A stretch of DNA of 64,000 nucleotides from Oscillospiraceae bacterium (GCA_022794215.1 JAAWEH010000025.1:54739-118738); one strand, 5' to 3'; positions 15,898 through 24,303 are shown, numbered from the stretch's first letter. Notes: generated by a model not told the origin, from the letters alone. Numbers and translations: made by a program.

Positions 15898-18660
15898 TCA
15901 TCCCAAAATCTTATCCAAGGTCTCAAAGAGAACATCGGTGTCGATGGGCTTTGCGATATGACCGTTCATGCCACGCTTCAGGGCCTCCTTCTTGTCCTCC
16001 TCAAAGGCGTTGGCCGTCATAGCGATGATAGGAACGGAGGCCAGCCCGGGATCGGGCAGGGCACGGATCTTTTCCGCGGCTTCAAAACCGCCCATCACCG
16101 GCATCTGCAGATCCATCAGCACAAGCTGGTAATAGCCGCTCCGGGAGGCGGTGAGCTTATCCAGAGCCACCTGGCCGTTCTCGGCCACCTCCACGGTGAA
16201 GCCCGCTTCCTCCAGAATGACCACGGCGATCTCCTGGTTGAGCTCATTGTCCTCGGCCAACAGGATCCGGCCCTTCCGTCTCTTTTCTTTGTCCTTCCGC
16301 TCCCCCCGCAGCCCTTGCTCCTCCGGAGCATTTGTCCCGGCGCACAGGTGCAGCAGGAAGGAGACAGTAACGGTAGTACCTACCCCCTGCTCACTGTCCA
16401 CGGTGATGGTACCGTTCATCATGTCCACCACATTCTTGGTGATGGCCATTCCCAGACCGGTGCCCTGGATGCCGCTGATGGTGGAGTTGCGCTCCCGCTC
16501 GAAGGGCTCGAAGATATGGCTGACAAAGGCCTTACTCATACCAATGCCCGTATCTTGCACCACAAATTCATAGCAGCTGCAGTTCTCCGCCGCCACCGGC
16601 TTTTCTGTCAGGCGCAGATGGATGGAGCCGCCGGGCTGGGTGTATTTGATGGCGTTGCTCAAAAGGTTCAGCAGCACCTGGTTTACCCGGAGCTGGTCGC
16701 AACAGACCCGCTCGTTTCGGAGGTTCACCGTTTTGATATCCAGCGTCTGCTCTTTTGCGTCCACATCCATCTGCACGATGCTGCGCAGACCCTGGAGAAG
16801 CTCCGACAGGTTACAGGGCCGCTCCTCCAGCTGGATCTTACCGCTTTCGATGTGGCTCATATCCAGAATGTCGTTGATCAGGTTCAACAGGTGATTGCCT
16901 GAGGTCATGATCTTTTTCAGGTATTCCTCCACCTGGTCTTTCCGGTCAATGTGGCTGGCGGCCAGGGTGGTGAAACCGATGATGGCGTTCATAGGGGTAC
17001 GAATATCGTGGGACATGTTGGACAGGAAGGTGCTTTTGGCTTGGTTGGCGCGGTTTGCCTGGGCCAGGGCATTTTCCAGCAGGCTCTTTTTCTCCATCTC
17101 GCCCCGGGTCTCCTCGTCCACGCTTCGGAAGCCCAGCACCACGCCCCGGCTGTGCTCCCAGCTCCCGGCCCGGACTGCCTTCATCTGGAAATAGCGCATT
17201 CCCCCGTTGCAGACGGTTCTGTAATTGGCGTATGTAATGCCCTTTTCTGTCAGCTCCCGGATCAACTGTTCCCGGGAGAGGGCCCAGCGGAGCATCTCCT
17301 TGTCCTCGGCATAGACGCACCGGTCAATGTATCGGGTCAGGCTCTCTTCTATCTGCGGGGTACTGCCGAAAATCTCGTCCAGCACTCCGTAGGGGCAGTT
17401 GTTGATCCGCAGGGAGGTTCCTTTGCCTGTATCCAAGTCGAAGAAACACACCAGGTTATAGTCCACACTCAAGGCGTAGATCAGGCCCATGTGGTAGCGC
17501 TCCGTCTCCAGCCGCTCCCGATCCTCCCGGAGCTTTTGTTCGGTGCAGTCCAGCAGAAAGCGCTGGTAGCACAGCACTCCGTTTTCCTCCAGCAGCTTTA
17601 CGCTGCCCATCACGTGCAGGAGCTTTCCGCCGGGGTGCTGCACCCGGTATTCCACGCTGATGCTATCGCCCACCTTGTCCAGCTGCCGGATCGCTTCCCG
17701 CAGGGGCTCCTGATCCTCCTCCACCACGGAGCGGGCCACCATGTTGAAGCCGTCGGCCTCCAGATCCTCCAGGGAGCCATAGCCCAAAATGTTCAGCGCC
17801 GCCTGGTTGACGCTGAGGATATGGGAGCCGTCCACGGTGTGGCGCATGACGCCGCAGTCCAGGGTGGTGAAAATGGTCTCCAGGGTCTGATTTTTCTTGA
17901 TGATCTCCCGCTCGTAGGCCCGTTCCTGGGTCACGTCGATGGCTACGCCCACGGTGCCCATAACGCTGCCGTCCAGGTCGTAGAGGGGAGATTTGTAGGT
18001 GGTGAGCAGCTTGGTGCCCTCTCCCGTCATGACCGTCTCCTCCGACACACAGGTCTCCTGCTTGGTCATGACGATCCGCTCCGACTCGATGCAGGCCGGG
18101 TCGTCCTGCTCCACATCCCAGATGTAGGCGTGGCCCTGGCCCTGAACCTGTTCTTTGGTCTTTCGCACGGTTTTGCAGAAGCTGTCGTTTACCTTTTCGT
18201 GGATGCCGTCTTTGGTCTTATACCAAATCAGGTTGGGGATGTGGTTGATGGTCTCCTCCAAAAACTGGCTGGTCTGCCAGGCGTCTTTGCTCCGGCGGTA
18301 TGCCTCCTGCCAGCGCAGGAAGCGGAAGCGCAGCTCGCCCTCCGACATGGGCAGGAGCCACAGATCCGCTGCCGCCTCCAGGCCCCCGGACAGGGCCAGG
18401 GACGCCGCCTGTTCAGAGGTGGTCATCAGGATGAGCTGGGCGTCCTCCCTCTTGCCGGCGGACAGGGCCTTCAGGGTTTCCTCTCCCTGCTCCCGCAGGT
18501 CGGCCAGGATCACGTCTGCTTTGCGCAGCAGGGATTCTTCTACACTGCCGCTTTCGGCAAAGGTATGGGTGAAATTTTCCAGTGGGGGCATCGACTTGAG
18601 TGCCGCAAATTCCTTGCTCTTATGGGTAAGTAGATAGAACTGGACATGACATCGGTACAT
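15898..18660 (-). CDS. PAS-containing hybrid sensor histidine kinase with C-terminal receiver
   Basis: 920 residues, without obvious transmembrane segments, so probably a cytoplasmic sensor. Residues 1-115 look like a degenerate receiver (DVILADLREQGEETLKALSA). PAS domains lie at about 130-250 and 265-385, and a third PAS-like segment at about 395-515. HisKA is at 545-605 with His551 in MSHDIRTPMNA. The ATPase domain is at 655-770 with N box LLNLLSNAIKYTQPGG and G boxes VQDTGIGM and GTGLGM. The receiver is at 797-918 with Asp850 in LVLMDLQMP. No separate response regulator is adjacent, so its output partner is unknown. ATG at 18660 follows GGGAGGG. Confidence 0.92.
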   Translation of the reverse strand: MYRCHVQFYLLTHKSKEFAALKSMPPLENFTHTFAESGSVEESLLRKADVILADLREQGEETLKALSAGKREDAQLILMTTSEQAASLALSGGLEAAADLWLLPMSEGELRFRFLRWQEAYRRSKDAWQTSQFLEETINHIPNLIWYKTKDGIHEKVNDSFCKTVRKTKEQVQGQGHAYIWDVEQDDPACIESERIVMTKQETCVSEETVMTGEGTKLLTTYKSPLYDLDGSVMGTVGVAIDVTQERAYEREIIKKNQTLETIFTTLDCGVMRHTVDGSHILSVNQAALNILGYGSLEDLEADGFNMVARSVVEEDQEPLREAIRQLDKVGDSISVEYRVQHPGGKLLHVMGSVKLLEENGVLCYQRFLLDCTEQKLREDRERLETERYHMGLIYALSVDYNLVCFFDLDTGKGTSLRINNCPYGVLDEIFGSTPQIEESLTRYIDRCVYAEDKEMLRWALSREQLIRELTEKGITYANYRTVCNGGMRYFQMKAVRAGSWEHSRGVVLGFRSVDEETRGEMEKKSLLENALAQANRANQAKSTFLSNMSHDIRTPMNAIIGFTTLAASHIDRKDQVEEYLKKIMTSGNHLLNLINDILDMSHIESGKIQLEERPCNLSELLQGLRSIVQMDVDAKEQTLDIKTVNLRNERVCCDQLRVNQVLLNLLSNAIKYTQPGGSIHLRLTEKPVAAENCSCYEFVVQDTGIGMSKAFVSHIFEPFERERNSTISGIQGTGLGMAITKNVVDMMNGTITVDSEQGVGTTVTVSFLLHLCAGTNAPEEQGLRGERKDKEKRRKGRILLAEDNELNQEIAVVILEEAGFTVEVAENGQVALDKLTASRSGYYQLVLMDLQMPVMGGFEAAEKIRALPDPGLASVPIIAMTANAFEEDKKEALKRGMNGHIAKPIDTDVLFETLDKILG

Positions 18661-18745
18661 CCCGGTTCCCTCCCAATCAAACTTCCTGCCTCAGCCCCCT
18701 TTGGTTCCCTTTTCGTTGGGGGGCCTGGAAATATCTATTTAAAAT

Positions 18746-18774
18746 ATTTTATAATAAACAGGCTGGCCTGTCAA
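18746..18774 (-). promoter_or_regulatory. Sigma-A promoter of the hybrid kinase
   Basis: -35 TTGACA (18769-18774), 17-base spacer, -10 TAAAAT (18746-18751), about 85 bases upstream of the kinase ATG. Confidence 0.65.
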
Positions 18775-18850
18775 ACCAAATTGAGGCTATATTGCCAAAA
18801 GGGGCCTTGATTTCCTCCTTTATGCCAGTTGGTTTGAGTGAAAAACGACA

Positions 18851-18888
18851 AAAAAGCAGAGCCGGCGTATCGCCGGCTCTGCTTTTTG
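18851..18888 (-). terminator. Terminator of the toxin/immunity transcript
   Basis: GCAGAGCCGGCG stem with a 3-base loop flanked by A/T runs, just after the stop of the small gene at 18896. Confidence 0.9.
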
Positions 18889-18895
18889 TTGTCGG

Positions 18896-19198
18896 TCAGG
18901 CCAAATAGCTTGAAAGCTCCTCTGGAGGCGTTGGCTGGGATTTTTTCTCTAACGCATCAAAGCGCGCCTTGATCTGTTCATTGATCCTGGCGTCCATACC
19001 GTGAATTTCTTTCAAATCATCTTCCTCTATGCTAATTGTGGCGATGTCGTCCTTTTCTCCATATTGCGGAAAATTGACCAGCCAGCAGTTTTGTATACAC
19101 CGATCATCACAGATCCAGCCCTGCATTCCTTTGTGCACACCATCCCGTGCATAGGTTTCTTTTTCAACGATTACTTCTACACAGTCCATTTCTTTCAT
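18896..19198 (-). CDS. Putative immunity protein, DUF4926-like (copy 1)
   Basis: 100 residues, acidic and cytoplasmic. The core (VEVIVEKETYARDGVHKGMQ, GWICDD, WLVNFPQYGEKDDIATISIE) resembles the SH3/KOW-like DUF4926 family as I recall it. It shares most residues with two further copies at 19945 and 20244. The ATG at 19198 follows the TAA of the toxin-like gene by one base, with GGGGGA as RBS, so translation is coupled; an ATG five codons upstream has no RBS. The order toxin then cognate immunity gene is typical of polymorphic toxin modules. The immunity role is inferred from this context, not from the sequence itself. Confidence 0.75.
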   Translation of the reverse strand: MKEMDCVEVIVEKETYARDGVHKGMQGWICDDRCIQNCWLVNFPQYGEKDDIATISIEEDDLKEIHGMDARINEQIKARFDALEKKSQPTPPEELSSYLA

Positions 19199-19199
19199 A

Positions 19200-19748
19200 T
19201 TATTTTCCCCCATAAGGCGTATTAAGTTTCAATTTTCCATTGGGCTTCACCATCCATCCAGATAAAAATGAAACTGTTCCACTTCTATCTTTTCTGGGAA
19301 TTTCTATATGGATACTAATGTGCTGCCCATATTTATCCAGTTTTCCTAAAGCATACTCTCCAGACAAATATTTTTCCAGTGCCTGTTTTTCCATTTCAGC
19401 TTTCAGCCAAAGAGAATCCGAAATAGAATAGCCCCAACTTTCAAACGCCCGATTTTTTCCATGCTTATAAAAATTTTCCGGATCAAATAAGTAAGGATCA
19501 AATTTGCTATAGTCACTGTATGCAGAGGCATTTGCCCATACCACAGCATACGGGACTTCTTCCAGTGTGCAGTGGCAATATGGGTGATGGGGCCAGGTGG
19601 GTGCTTTTCCCTGGTGAAAAAAGCAACCGTCCAGCGCCAGGCATTCCGGGCAATGTGTTTTTCCCTCGGAATGGTGAGTCCATTGAACCCAAGGTGGTTC
19701 TATGGATTTCTGATGATACGGTGCAGGCGTCCATCGTTTGAAATACAT
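19200..19748 (-). CDS. Toxin-like protein with phage-head-type Cys motif and DUF6883 domain
   Basis: 182 residues. Residues ~20-65 carry CxxC (Cys33, Cys36) and HPYCHC (Cys58, Cys60), the zinc-binding pattern seen at the end of phage Mu F-like head morphogenesis domains. Residues ~105-182 match DUF6883 (GQHISIHIEIPRKDRSG, SGWMVKPNGKLKLNTPYGGK), a C-terminal domain I associate with polymorphic toxins, possibly nucleases. There is no secretion signal or delivery domain, so this is either a detached C-terminal toxin cassette or a 5'-truncated gene. ATG at 19748 lies 7 bases after AGGGGAG. The surrounding DNA is visibly more A+T-rich than its flanks. Function is inferred. Confidence 0.65.
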   Translation of the reverse strand: MYFKRWTPAPYHQKSIEPPWVQWTHHSEGKTHCPECLALDGCFFHQGKAPTWPHHPYCHCTLEEVPYAVVWANASAYSDYSKFDPYLFDPENFYKHGKNRAFESWGYSISDSLWLKAEMEKQALEKYLSGEYALGKLDKYGQHISIHIEIPRKDRSGTVSFLSGWMVKPNGKLKLNTPYGGK

Positions 19749-19853
19749 TCATTTTCTCCCCTCTAAAACAGTCCGGACAAGCTGTCCGTCTGCCCGTAAG
19801 GAGAATTCACTATATGGTTGTATGTTCAAGAGCAACCATATAGAGTATTTCTG

Positions 19854-19897
19854 AAAAACAACAAGGCAGGTCAATTCCTTGTTAGCCTGACTTGTTG
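19854..19897 (-). terminator. Terminator after the upstream immunity gene pair
   Basis: On the minus strand CAACAAG-CAGG pairs with CCTG-CTTGTTG (one mismatch) and is followed by TTTTT. It lies about 50 bases past the stop of the gene at 19945, separating it from the toxin-like gene. The plus-strand bases 19810-19843 hold an 11-bp inverted repeat (CTATATGGTTG) of unknown role. Confidence 0.7.
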
Positions 19898-19944
19898 CTT
19901 TGTGCAGTAAATGGTTAAAACCAATTTTGGCATTTTGGCACCGG

Positions 19945-20247
19945 TCAGACCAAATAGCTTGAAAGATCCTCCGGAGGCGTTGGTTCGGATTTTTTCTCTA
20001 ACGCATCAAAGCGCGCCTTGATCTGTTCATTGACAATAGCGTGCATAACCGGAACCTCTTTCAAATCTTCCTCCCGAATTGAAATCGTTGCGATATCATC
20101 CTTTTCTCCGTACTGGGGAAAGTTTACTAACCAACAGCCGTCCATGACGCTGTCATCGCAGATCCATCCATACATACCCTTGTGTACGCCCTCTTTGGCG
20201 TATCCATCTTTTTCAACAAGTACTTTAACCGGATCCAGCATTTTCAT
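19945..20247 (-). CDS. Putative immunity protein, DUF4926-like (copy 2)
   Basis: 100 residues, closely similar to copies 1 and 3; the WLVNFPQYGEKDDIATISI segment and the C-terminus PPEDLSSYL are shared with copy 1. The most divergent part is residues 1-40 (PVKVLVEKDGYAKEGVHKGM). ATG at 20247 follows GGAGGG and overlaps the stop of copy 3 by 4 bases. No toxin gene stands directly before it, but a short remnant of one does. Role as an immunity or antidote protein is inferred from copy 1. Confidence 0.72.
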   Translation of the reverse strand: MKMLDPVKVLVEKDGYAKEGVHKGMYGWICDDSVMDGCWLVNFPQYGEKDDIATISIREEDLKEVPVMHAIVNEQIKARFDALEKKSEPTPPEDLSSYLV

Positions 20248-20549
20248 CTTATTTCCCTCCGTGAGGTGTATTCAGTCTTCCGTTGGGGGGAGTTTTTCTC
20301 TAACGCATCAAAGTGCGCCTTGATCTGTTCATTGATCCTGGCGTCCATACCGTGAATTTCCTTCAAATCATCTTCCTCTATGCTAATTGTGGCGATGTCG
20401 TCCTTTTCTCCATATTGCGGAAAATTGACCAGCCAAGAACCTTTTATTTTTTGCTCCAAACAAATCCAGCCCTGCATTCCTTTGTGCACGCCATCTCTTG
20501 CATAGATTTCTTTTTCGACGATTACTTCCACACAGTCCATCATTTTCAT
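20244..20549 (-). CDS. Putative immunity protein, DUF4926-like (copy 3, altered C-terminus)
   Basis: 101 residues. Up to FDALEK it is almost identical to copy 1 (VEVIVEKEIYARDGVHKGMQ, SIEEDDLKEIHGMDARINEQ). The last ~15 residues (NSPQRKTEYTSRREIR) are unrelated to the PPEELSSYL ending of the other copies and are encoded by out-of-frame toxin 3' sequence, so the gene is a deletion fusion. The ATG at 20549 is eight bases after GGAGG. It may still be functional because the conserved core is intact. It lies about 190 bases from the 3' end of tRNA-Leu. Confidence 0.68.
   Translation of the reverse strand: MKMMDCVEVIVEKEIYARDGVHKGMQGWICLEQKIKGSWLVNFPQYGEKDDIATISIEEDDLKEIHGMDARINEQIKAHFDALEKNSPQRKTEYTSRREIR
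20249..20293 (-). pseudogene. Remnant of the 3' end of a second DUF6883 toxin gene
   Basis: In a frame different from the surrounding immunity gene, these bases encode TPPNGRLNTPHGGK and a TAA, nearly the same as the last residues of the intact toxin-like protein (PNGKLKLNTPYGGK). The TAA is followed by one base and then the ATG of immunity copy 2, exactly as in the intact toxin/immunity pair. This indicates that a toxin gene once stood here and was removed by a deletion that fused copy 3 to its tail. Confidence 0.7.
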
Positions 20550-20696
20550 CTCATTTTCCTCCATACGGGGTTGTCAACCTCAGTTTTCCACGGTTAAAAT
20601 CGATTTTCTATCCGGTTTGCAGTCAAAGCCAAACCAAAGTCCAGTAAAGCGGGTTCGATTTGGAACGGAGGAGCAAGGGAGCGGGCGGCGATTTTG

Positions 20697-20735
20697 ATAA
20701 AAAATCGCCGGAGCAAAGCGGACTTTGCTCCGGCG
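20697..20735 (-). terminator. Terminator of tRNA-Leu(UAG)
   Basis: CGCCGGAGCAAAG stem with a short loop, followed on the minus strand by ATTTTTTAT. An overlapping alternative hairpin (GGCGATTTT with AAAATCGCC, 20687-20709) shares part of it. Confidence 0.8.
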
Positions 20736-20819
20736 TGGTGCGGGCAGTGGGACTTGAACCCACACACCAATGGTACAGGAACCTAAATCCTGCGCGTCTG
20801 CCAATTCCACCATGCCCGC
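20736..20819 (-). tRNA. tRNA-Leu, anticodon UAG
   Basis: 84 bases including an encoded CCA end. The acceptor arm GCGGGC pairs with GCCCGC. The anticodon arm CAGGA/TCCTG encloses the loop TTTAGGT with anticodon TAG. A long variable arm and a T-arm with GGTTCAAGTC are present, as expected for a class II leucine tRNA. Its 3' end faces the toxin/immunity islet. Confidence 0.95.
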
Positions 20820-20831
20820 ATATGCGGTTCT

Positions 20832-20861
20832 ATTTTACCACAGGAAAATCTCCTTCGTCAA
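20832..20861 (-). promoter_or_regulatory. Promoter of tRNA-Leu(UAG)
   Basis: -35 TTGACG (20856-20861), 18-base spacer, -10 TAAAAT (20832-20837), just ahead of the tRNA 5' end. Confidence 0.7.
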
Positions 20862-20864
20862 TCG

Positions 20865-20893
20865 TTGCCTTCTCTAAAAAAAAGCATTATAAT
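20865..20893 (+). promoter_or_regulatory. Promoter of the pyridoxine kinase family gene
   Basis: -35 TTGCCT (20865-20870), 17-base spacer, -10 TATAAT (20888-20893), 33 bases before the ATG at 20927. Confidence 0.7.
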
Positions 20894-20926
20894 AGCTCAA
20901 AATGGTTTTTCCGGGAGGTGTTTTCC

Positions 20927-21781
20927 ATGGCCTTGGCCAAGTCTGCGCCCCATGTGGCCGCGGTTCACGATCTGTCCGGCATGGGGCGGTGTTCGCTCTC
21001 TGTGGTGCTGCCGGTGCTCTCCGCCATGGGCTGCTGGTGCTCGCCGCTGCCCACCGCTTATCTTTCCGCCTGCACCATCTTCCCCCCCTCCCAGCGGTTT
21101 GTCTTTCGAGATCTGACCCAGGAGATGGAGGGCTCTGCCGGCCACTGGGAGGAGCTGGGGGTTCGGTTTGACGCTCTCTACAGCGGGTTTGTGGGCTCTG
21201 AGCAGCAGATCCGGTTGCTCAGAGAGCTGATGATTCGGTTCCGGGGGGAAAACACCCTGGTGCTGGTGGATCCGGTCATGGGAGACTGGGGCAAGCCCTA
21301 CCGCACTTACACCCCCGCCATGTGCCGGGAGATGAAGGGACTGGCGGCTCTGGCGGACGTGATCACCCCCAATCTCACCGAGGCGGCCATCCTTCTGGGG
21401 GAAAAGTACGAAAATGCCCCCACCTCTGAGGCGGGGCTTCAGGAGTGGCTGGAACGGCTGAGCCTGGAGGGGAGGCGTTCGGTGATCCTCACCGGCATCC
21501 GGCCCCGGCCCGGCTATCTGGGGGCGGCCTGTTGGGACCGGAAGCGGGGAGCGTGCTTCCTCTCCTCCGTCCATGAGGAGCCGGCACAGTTCCCCGGCAC
21601 CGGAGACCTCTTTGCCAGCGTAGCGCTGGGGGCTTTGCTGAGCGGGAAAAGTTTGGAGGACGCCACCGCTCTGGCGGTGGAGTTTATCGGCCAGTGCGCC
21701 CGGCGAACCCTGGCCCTGGGGACTCCCATCGAGGAGGGAGTCCAGTTTGAGGGACTTTTGGGGCGGCTGATGGAGCCATAA
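20927..21781 (+). CDS. pdxK: Pyridoxine/pyridoxal/pyridoxamine kinase family protein
   Basis: 284 residues, ribokinase-superfamily PdxK/PdxY type, which phosphorylates B6 vitamers with ATP. The start AAVHDLSGMGRCSLSVVLPV is diagnostic of this clostridial group. The middle carries LVDPVMGDWGK and the C-terminal catalytic region has the anion hole and Asp base in FPGTGDLFASVALG. GGGAGG lies before the ATG at 20927. Monocistronic with promoter and terminator. PLP made here would serve many enzymes in the cell. A hydroxymethylpyrimidine kinase role is a less likely alternative. Confidence 0.85.
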   Translation: MALAKSAPHVAAVHDLSGMGRCSLSVVLPVLSAMGCWCSPLPTAYLSACTIFPPSQRFVFRDLTQEMEGSAGHWEELGVRFDALYSGFVGSEQQIRLLRELMIRFRGENTLVLVDPVMGDWGKPYRTYTPAMCREMKGLAALADVITPNLTEAAILLGEKYENAPTSEAGLQEWLERLSLEGRRSVILTGIRPRPGYLGAACWDRKRGACFLSSVHEEPAQFPGTGDLFASVALGALLSGKSLEDATALAVEFIGQCARRTLALGTPIEEGVQFEGLLGRLMEP

Positions 21782-21795
21782 ATTCCTGTTGCCAC

Positions 21796-21828
21796 AGTGG
21801 GCGGGGCTTACCCGCCCGCTGTTTTTTT
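21796..21828 (+). terminator. Terminator after the pyridoxine kinase gene
   Basis: AGTGGGCGG/CCGCCCGCT stem followed by a run of seven T's. Confidence 0.85.
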
Positions 21829-21917
21829 GCGCACCCCTGCCCTTTTTCCGCCATAGATTGGAATGGCTGGGTCTCCGTCCGGCTCAACTTAATCTTGACC
21901 ACAAAGGGTGTTTTGAT

Positions 21918-22154
21918 ATGGAACATACGATTTGCCTCAGCGACCTTCACCCCGGGCAGCGGGGCGTGGTTCGGGCCCTGCATTCCACCGGTGCCATGCG
22001 CCGCAGGCTTCTGGACATCGGTCTGATCGAAAATACGCAGGTGGAGTGCCTGGGCCGCAGCCCCGGGGGGGATCCCTCCGCCTTTCTCATCCGGGGAGCC
22101 GTGATCGCCATCCGCGCCGAGGACGGCCGCCAGGTGGTTCTTCAAGGGGGCTGA
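21918..22154 (+). CDS. feoA: FeoA family ferrous iron transport accessory protein
   Basis: 78 residues, an SH3-like FeoA domain: LSDLHPGQRGVVRALHSTG at the N-terminus, then RRRLLDIGLIENTQVECL and IRGAVIAIRAEDG. The ATG at 21918 lies eight bases after AAAGGGTG; longer in-frame starts reach into the preceding terminator region. It ends 4 bases before feoB, and is thought to assist the FeoB GTPase in Fe(II) uptake. Confidence 0.9.
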   Translation: MEHTICLSDLHPGQRGVVRALHSTGAMRRRLLDIGLIENTQVECLGRSPGGDPSAFLIRGAVIAIRAEDGRQVVLQGG

Positions 22155-22158
22155 CGCC

Positions 22159-24303
22159 ATGGGCCTTACCCACAGCTCCACCGGACTGGGGGCGGTGGAC
22201 AGCACCCTTGTCATTCAAAAGACCTCCCCCGGGCAGCGGGTCATTGCTCTGGCGGGCAACCCCAACGTGGGCAAGTCCACCCTGTTTAACGCCCTGACCG
22301 GCATGAACCAGCACACGGGCAACTGGCCGGGCAAAACGGTGACCAACGCCCAGGGCCGCTGCGCCCACGACGGACAGGAATACATTCTGGTGGATCTGCC
22401 CGGTACTTACTCTCTGATGGCCCACTCCGCCGAGGAGGAGGTGGCCCGGAACTTTATCTGCTTCGGCTCCCCGGACGCGGTGGCGGTGGTGTGCGACGCC
22501 ACCTGCCTGGAGCGGAACATGAATCTGGTTCTCCAAACTCTGGAGCTGACCGGGCGGGCGGTGGTGTGCGTCAACCTGATGGACGAGGCCAAGCGCAAAG
22601 GGATCCACATTGACCTCAAGCTGCTCTCCAAGCGGCTGGGGGTGCCGGTGGTGGGGACGGTGGCCCGGAAAAAGCGGAGCCTGAACGCCTTTCTCTCCGC
22701 TTTGGATACGGCGATCCAGGCGGAGGCTCCCGGCCCGGTTGCCATCCCCTATCCCCAGCGGATGGAGCAGGCTTTGTCTGCCCTGACCCCCCTGCTGGAG
22801 GAGCGCTGCGGCGGGCGGCTCAATCCCCGGTGGCTGGCACTGAAACTGCTGGAGGGGGACGAGGCCCTTTTGGAGGAGGCGGGGCGCTTTCTGAACTGGG
22901 AGCTGACAGCGGACGAAGCTCTGATGGAGCAGGCCCGGGAGCAGCGGCAGGAACTGGAGCGCTGGGGGTTTACCGCCGACCGGCTCCGGGATTTCATGGT
23001 TTCCGCCCTGGTGTCTCAGGCGGAGGGGCTTTGCCGGGGAGCCGTGCGCTATGAAAAGGACGGCTATGACCAGACTGACCGGCAGCTGGATCGGATTCTT
23101 ACCAGTAAGAGCACAGGCTATCCCCTTATGATCGCGCTGCTGGCGGCGGTATTCTGGCTGACCATCGTGGGCGCCAACTATCCCTCCCAGCTATTGTCCC
23201 AGGCGCTTTTTCGGCTTCAGGATCGGCTGAGCGCTCTTTTCGCTTTCTTTCACGCCCCGGCATGGCTCCACGGGGCGCTGGTGCTGGGGGTCTACCGGGT
23301 GCTGGCCTGGGTGGTCAGCGTTATGCTGCCCCCCATGGCCATCTTCTTTCCCCTGTTCACCCTGCTGGAGGATGCGGGGTATTTGCCGCGGATCGCCTAT
23401 AATCTGGATCGGCCCTTCCAGAAATGCAGCGCCTGCGGGAAGCAGGCCTTGACCATGTGCATGGGGTTTGGGTGCAACGCCGCCGGGGTGGTGGGATGCC
23501 GGATCATTGACTCGCCCCGGGAGAGGCTGCTGGCCATCCTTACCAACAACTTTGTCCCCTGCAATGGGCGGTTTCCCACCCTGATCGCCATCCTTACCAT
23601 GTTTTTTGTGGGCACGGCGGGAGGCTTGGGATCCTCCCTTCTCTCCGCCCTTCTTTTGACGCTGGTGATCCTGCTGGGAGTGGGCCTCACCTTTGCCGCC
23701 ACCCGGCTTTTATCCGCCACGGTTCTCCGGGGGGTTCCCTCTTCCTTTACCCTGGAGCTGCCTCCCTACCGGAAGCCCCAGGTGGGACGGGTCATTGTCC
23801 GGTCTATTTTTGACCGTACCCTCTTCGTTCTGGGCCGGGCGGCGGCGGTGGCGGCTCCGGCGGGGCTGCTCATTTGGCTCATGGCCAACGTGACGGTGGG
23901 GGGCGCTACCCTCCTGACCCACTGCGCCGGGTTCCTGGATCCCTTTGCCCGGTTGATGGGGCTGGATGGGGTCATTCTCATGGCCTTTATTTTGGGCTTT
24001 CCCGCCAATGAAATCGTGGTGCCCATCATTCTCATGGCCTACCTCTCCCAGGGCGCTTTGCTGGAGATGGACAGCTTGGCTGAGATGCGCGCGCTCTTTC
24101 TCGCCAACGGCTGGACCTGGGTCACCGCGGTCAACGTGATGCTTTTTTCCCTGATGCACTGGCCTTGCTCCACCACGCTGCTCACCATCCGCAAGGAGAC
24201 GGGGAGCTGGAAATGGACTGCTCTGGCTGCCGCGCTGCCCACGGCCGCGGGGGTAGGCGCTTGCATGATTTTTACCGCCTTGGCCCGCCTGGTGGGGGGA
24301 TGA
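22159..24303 (+). CDS. feoB: Ferrous iron transport protein B
   Basis: 714 residues, an inner-membrane Fe(II) transporter with an N-terminal G-domain. G1 is GNPNVGKST near residue 33, the G2 region is GNWPGKTV, G3 is DLPGTYSL near residue 80 and G4 is NLMD near residue 140. The helical GDI-like domain follows to about residue 300. The membrane domain has the Gate motifs with conserved cysteines (KCSACGKQALTMCMGFGCNA) and two Gate repeats of hydrophobic helices. Length is typical. It is co-transcribed with feoA and followed by a DtxR-type regulator. Confidence 0.95.
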   Translation: MGLTHSSTGLGAVDSTLVIQKTSPGQRVIALAGNPNVGKSTLFNALTGMNQHTGNWPGKTVTNAQGRCAHDGQEYILVDLPGTYSLMAHSAEEEVARNFICFGSPDAVAVVCDATCLERNMNLVLQTLELTGRAVVCVNLMDEAKRKGIHIDLKLLSKRLGVPVVGTVARKKRSLNAFLSALDTAIQAEAPGPVAIPYPQRMEQALSALTPLLEERCGGRLNPRWLALKLLEGDEALLEEAGRFLNWELTADEALMEQAREQRQELERWGFTADRLRDFMVSALVSQAEGLCRGAVRYEKDGYDQTDRQLDRILTSKSTGYPLMIALLAAVFWLTIVGANYPSQLLSQALFRLQDRLSALFAFFHAPAWLHGALVLGVYRVLAWVVSVMLPPMAIFFPLFTLLEDAGYLPRIAYNLDRPFQKCSACGKQALTMCMGFGCNAAGVVGCRIIDSPRERLLAILTNNFVPCNGRFPTLIAILTMFFVGTAGGLGSSLLSALLLTLVILLGVGLTFAATRLLSATVLRGVPSSFTLELPPYRKPQVGRVIVRSIFDRTLFVLGRAAAVAAPAGLLIWLMANVTVGGATLLTHCAGFLDPFARLMGLDGVILMAFILGFPANEIVVPIILMAYLSQGALLEMDSLAEMRALFLANGWTWVTAVNVMLFSLMHWPCSTTLLTIRKETGSWKWTALAAALPTAAGVGACMIFTALARLVGG

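Noticed and set aside
20736..20819. tRNA-Leu as an integration site with flanking direct repeat for the toxin islet
   Set aside because: I looked for a second copy of the tRNA 3' end near 18.8 kb and saw none, and there is no integrase gene in the window.
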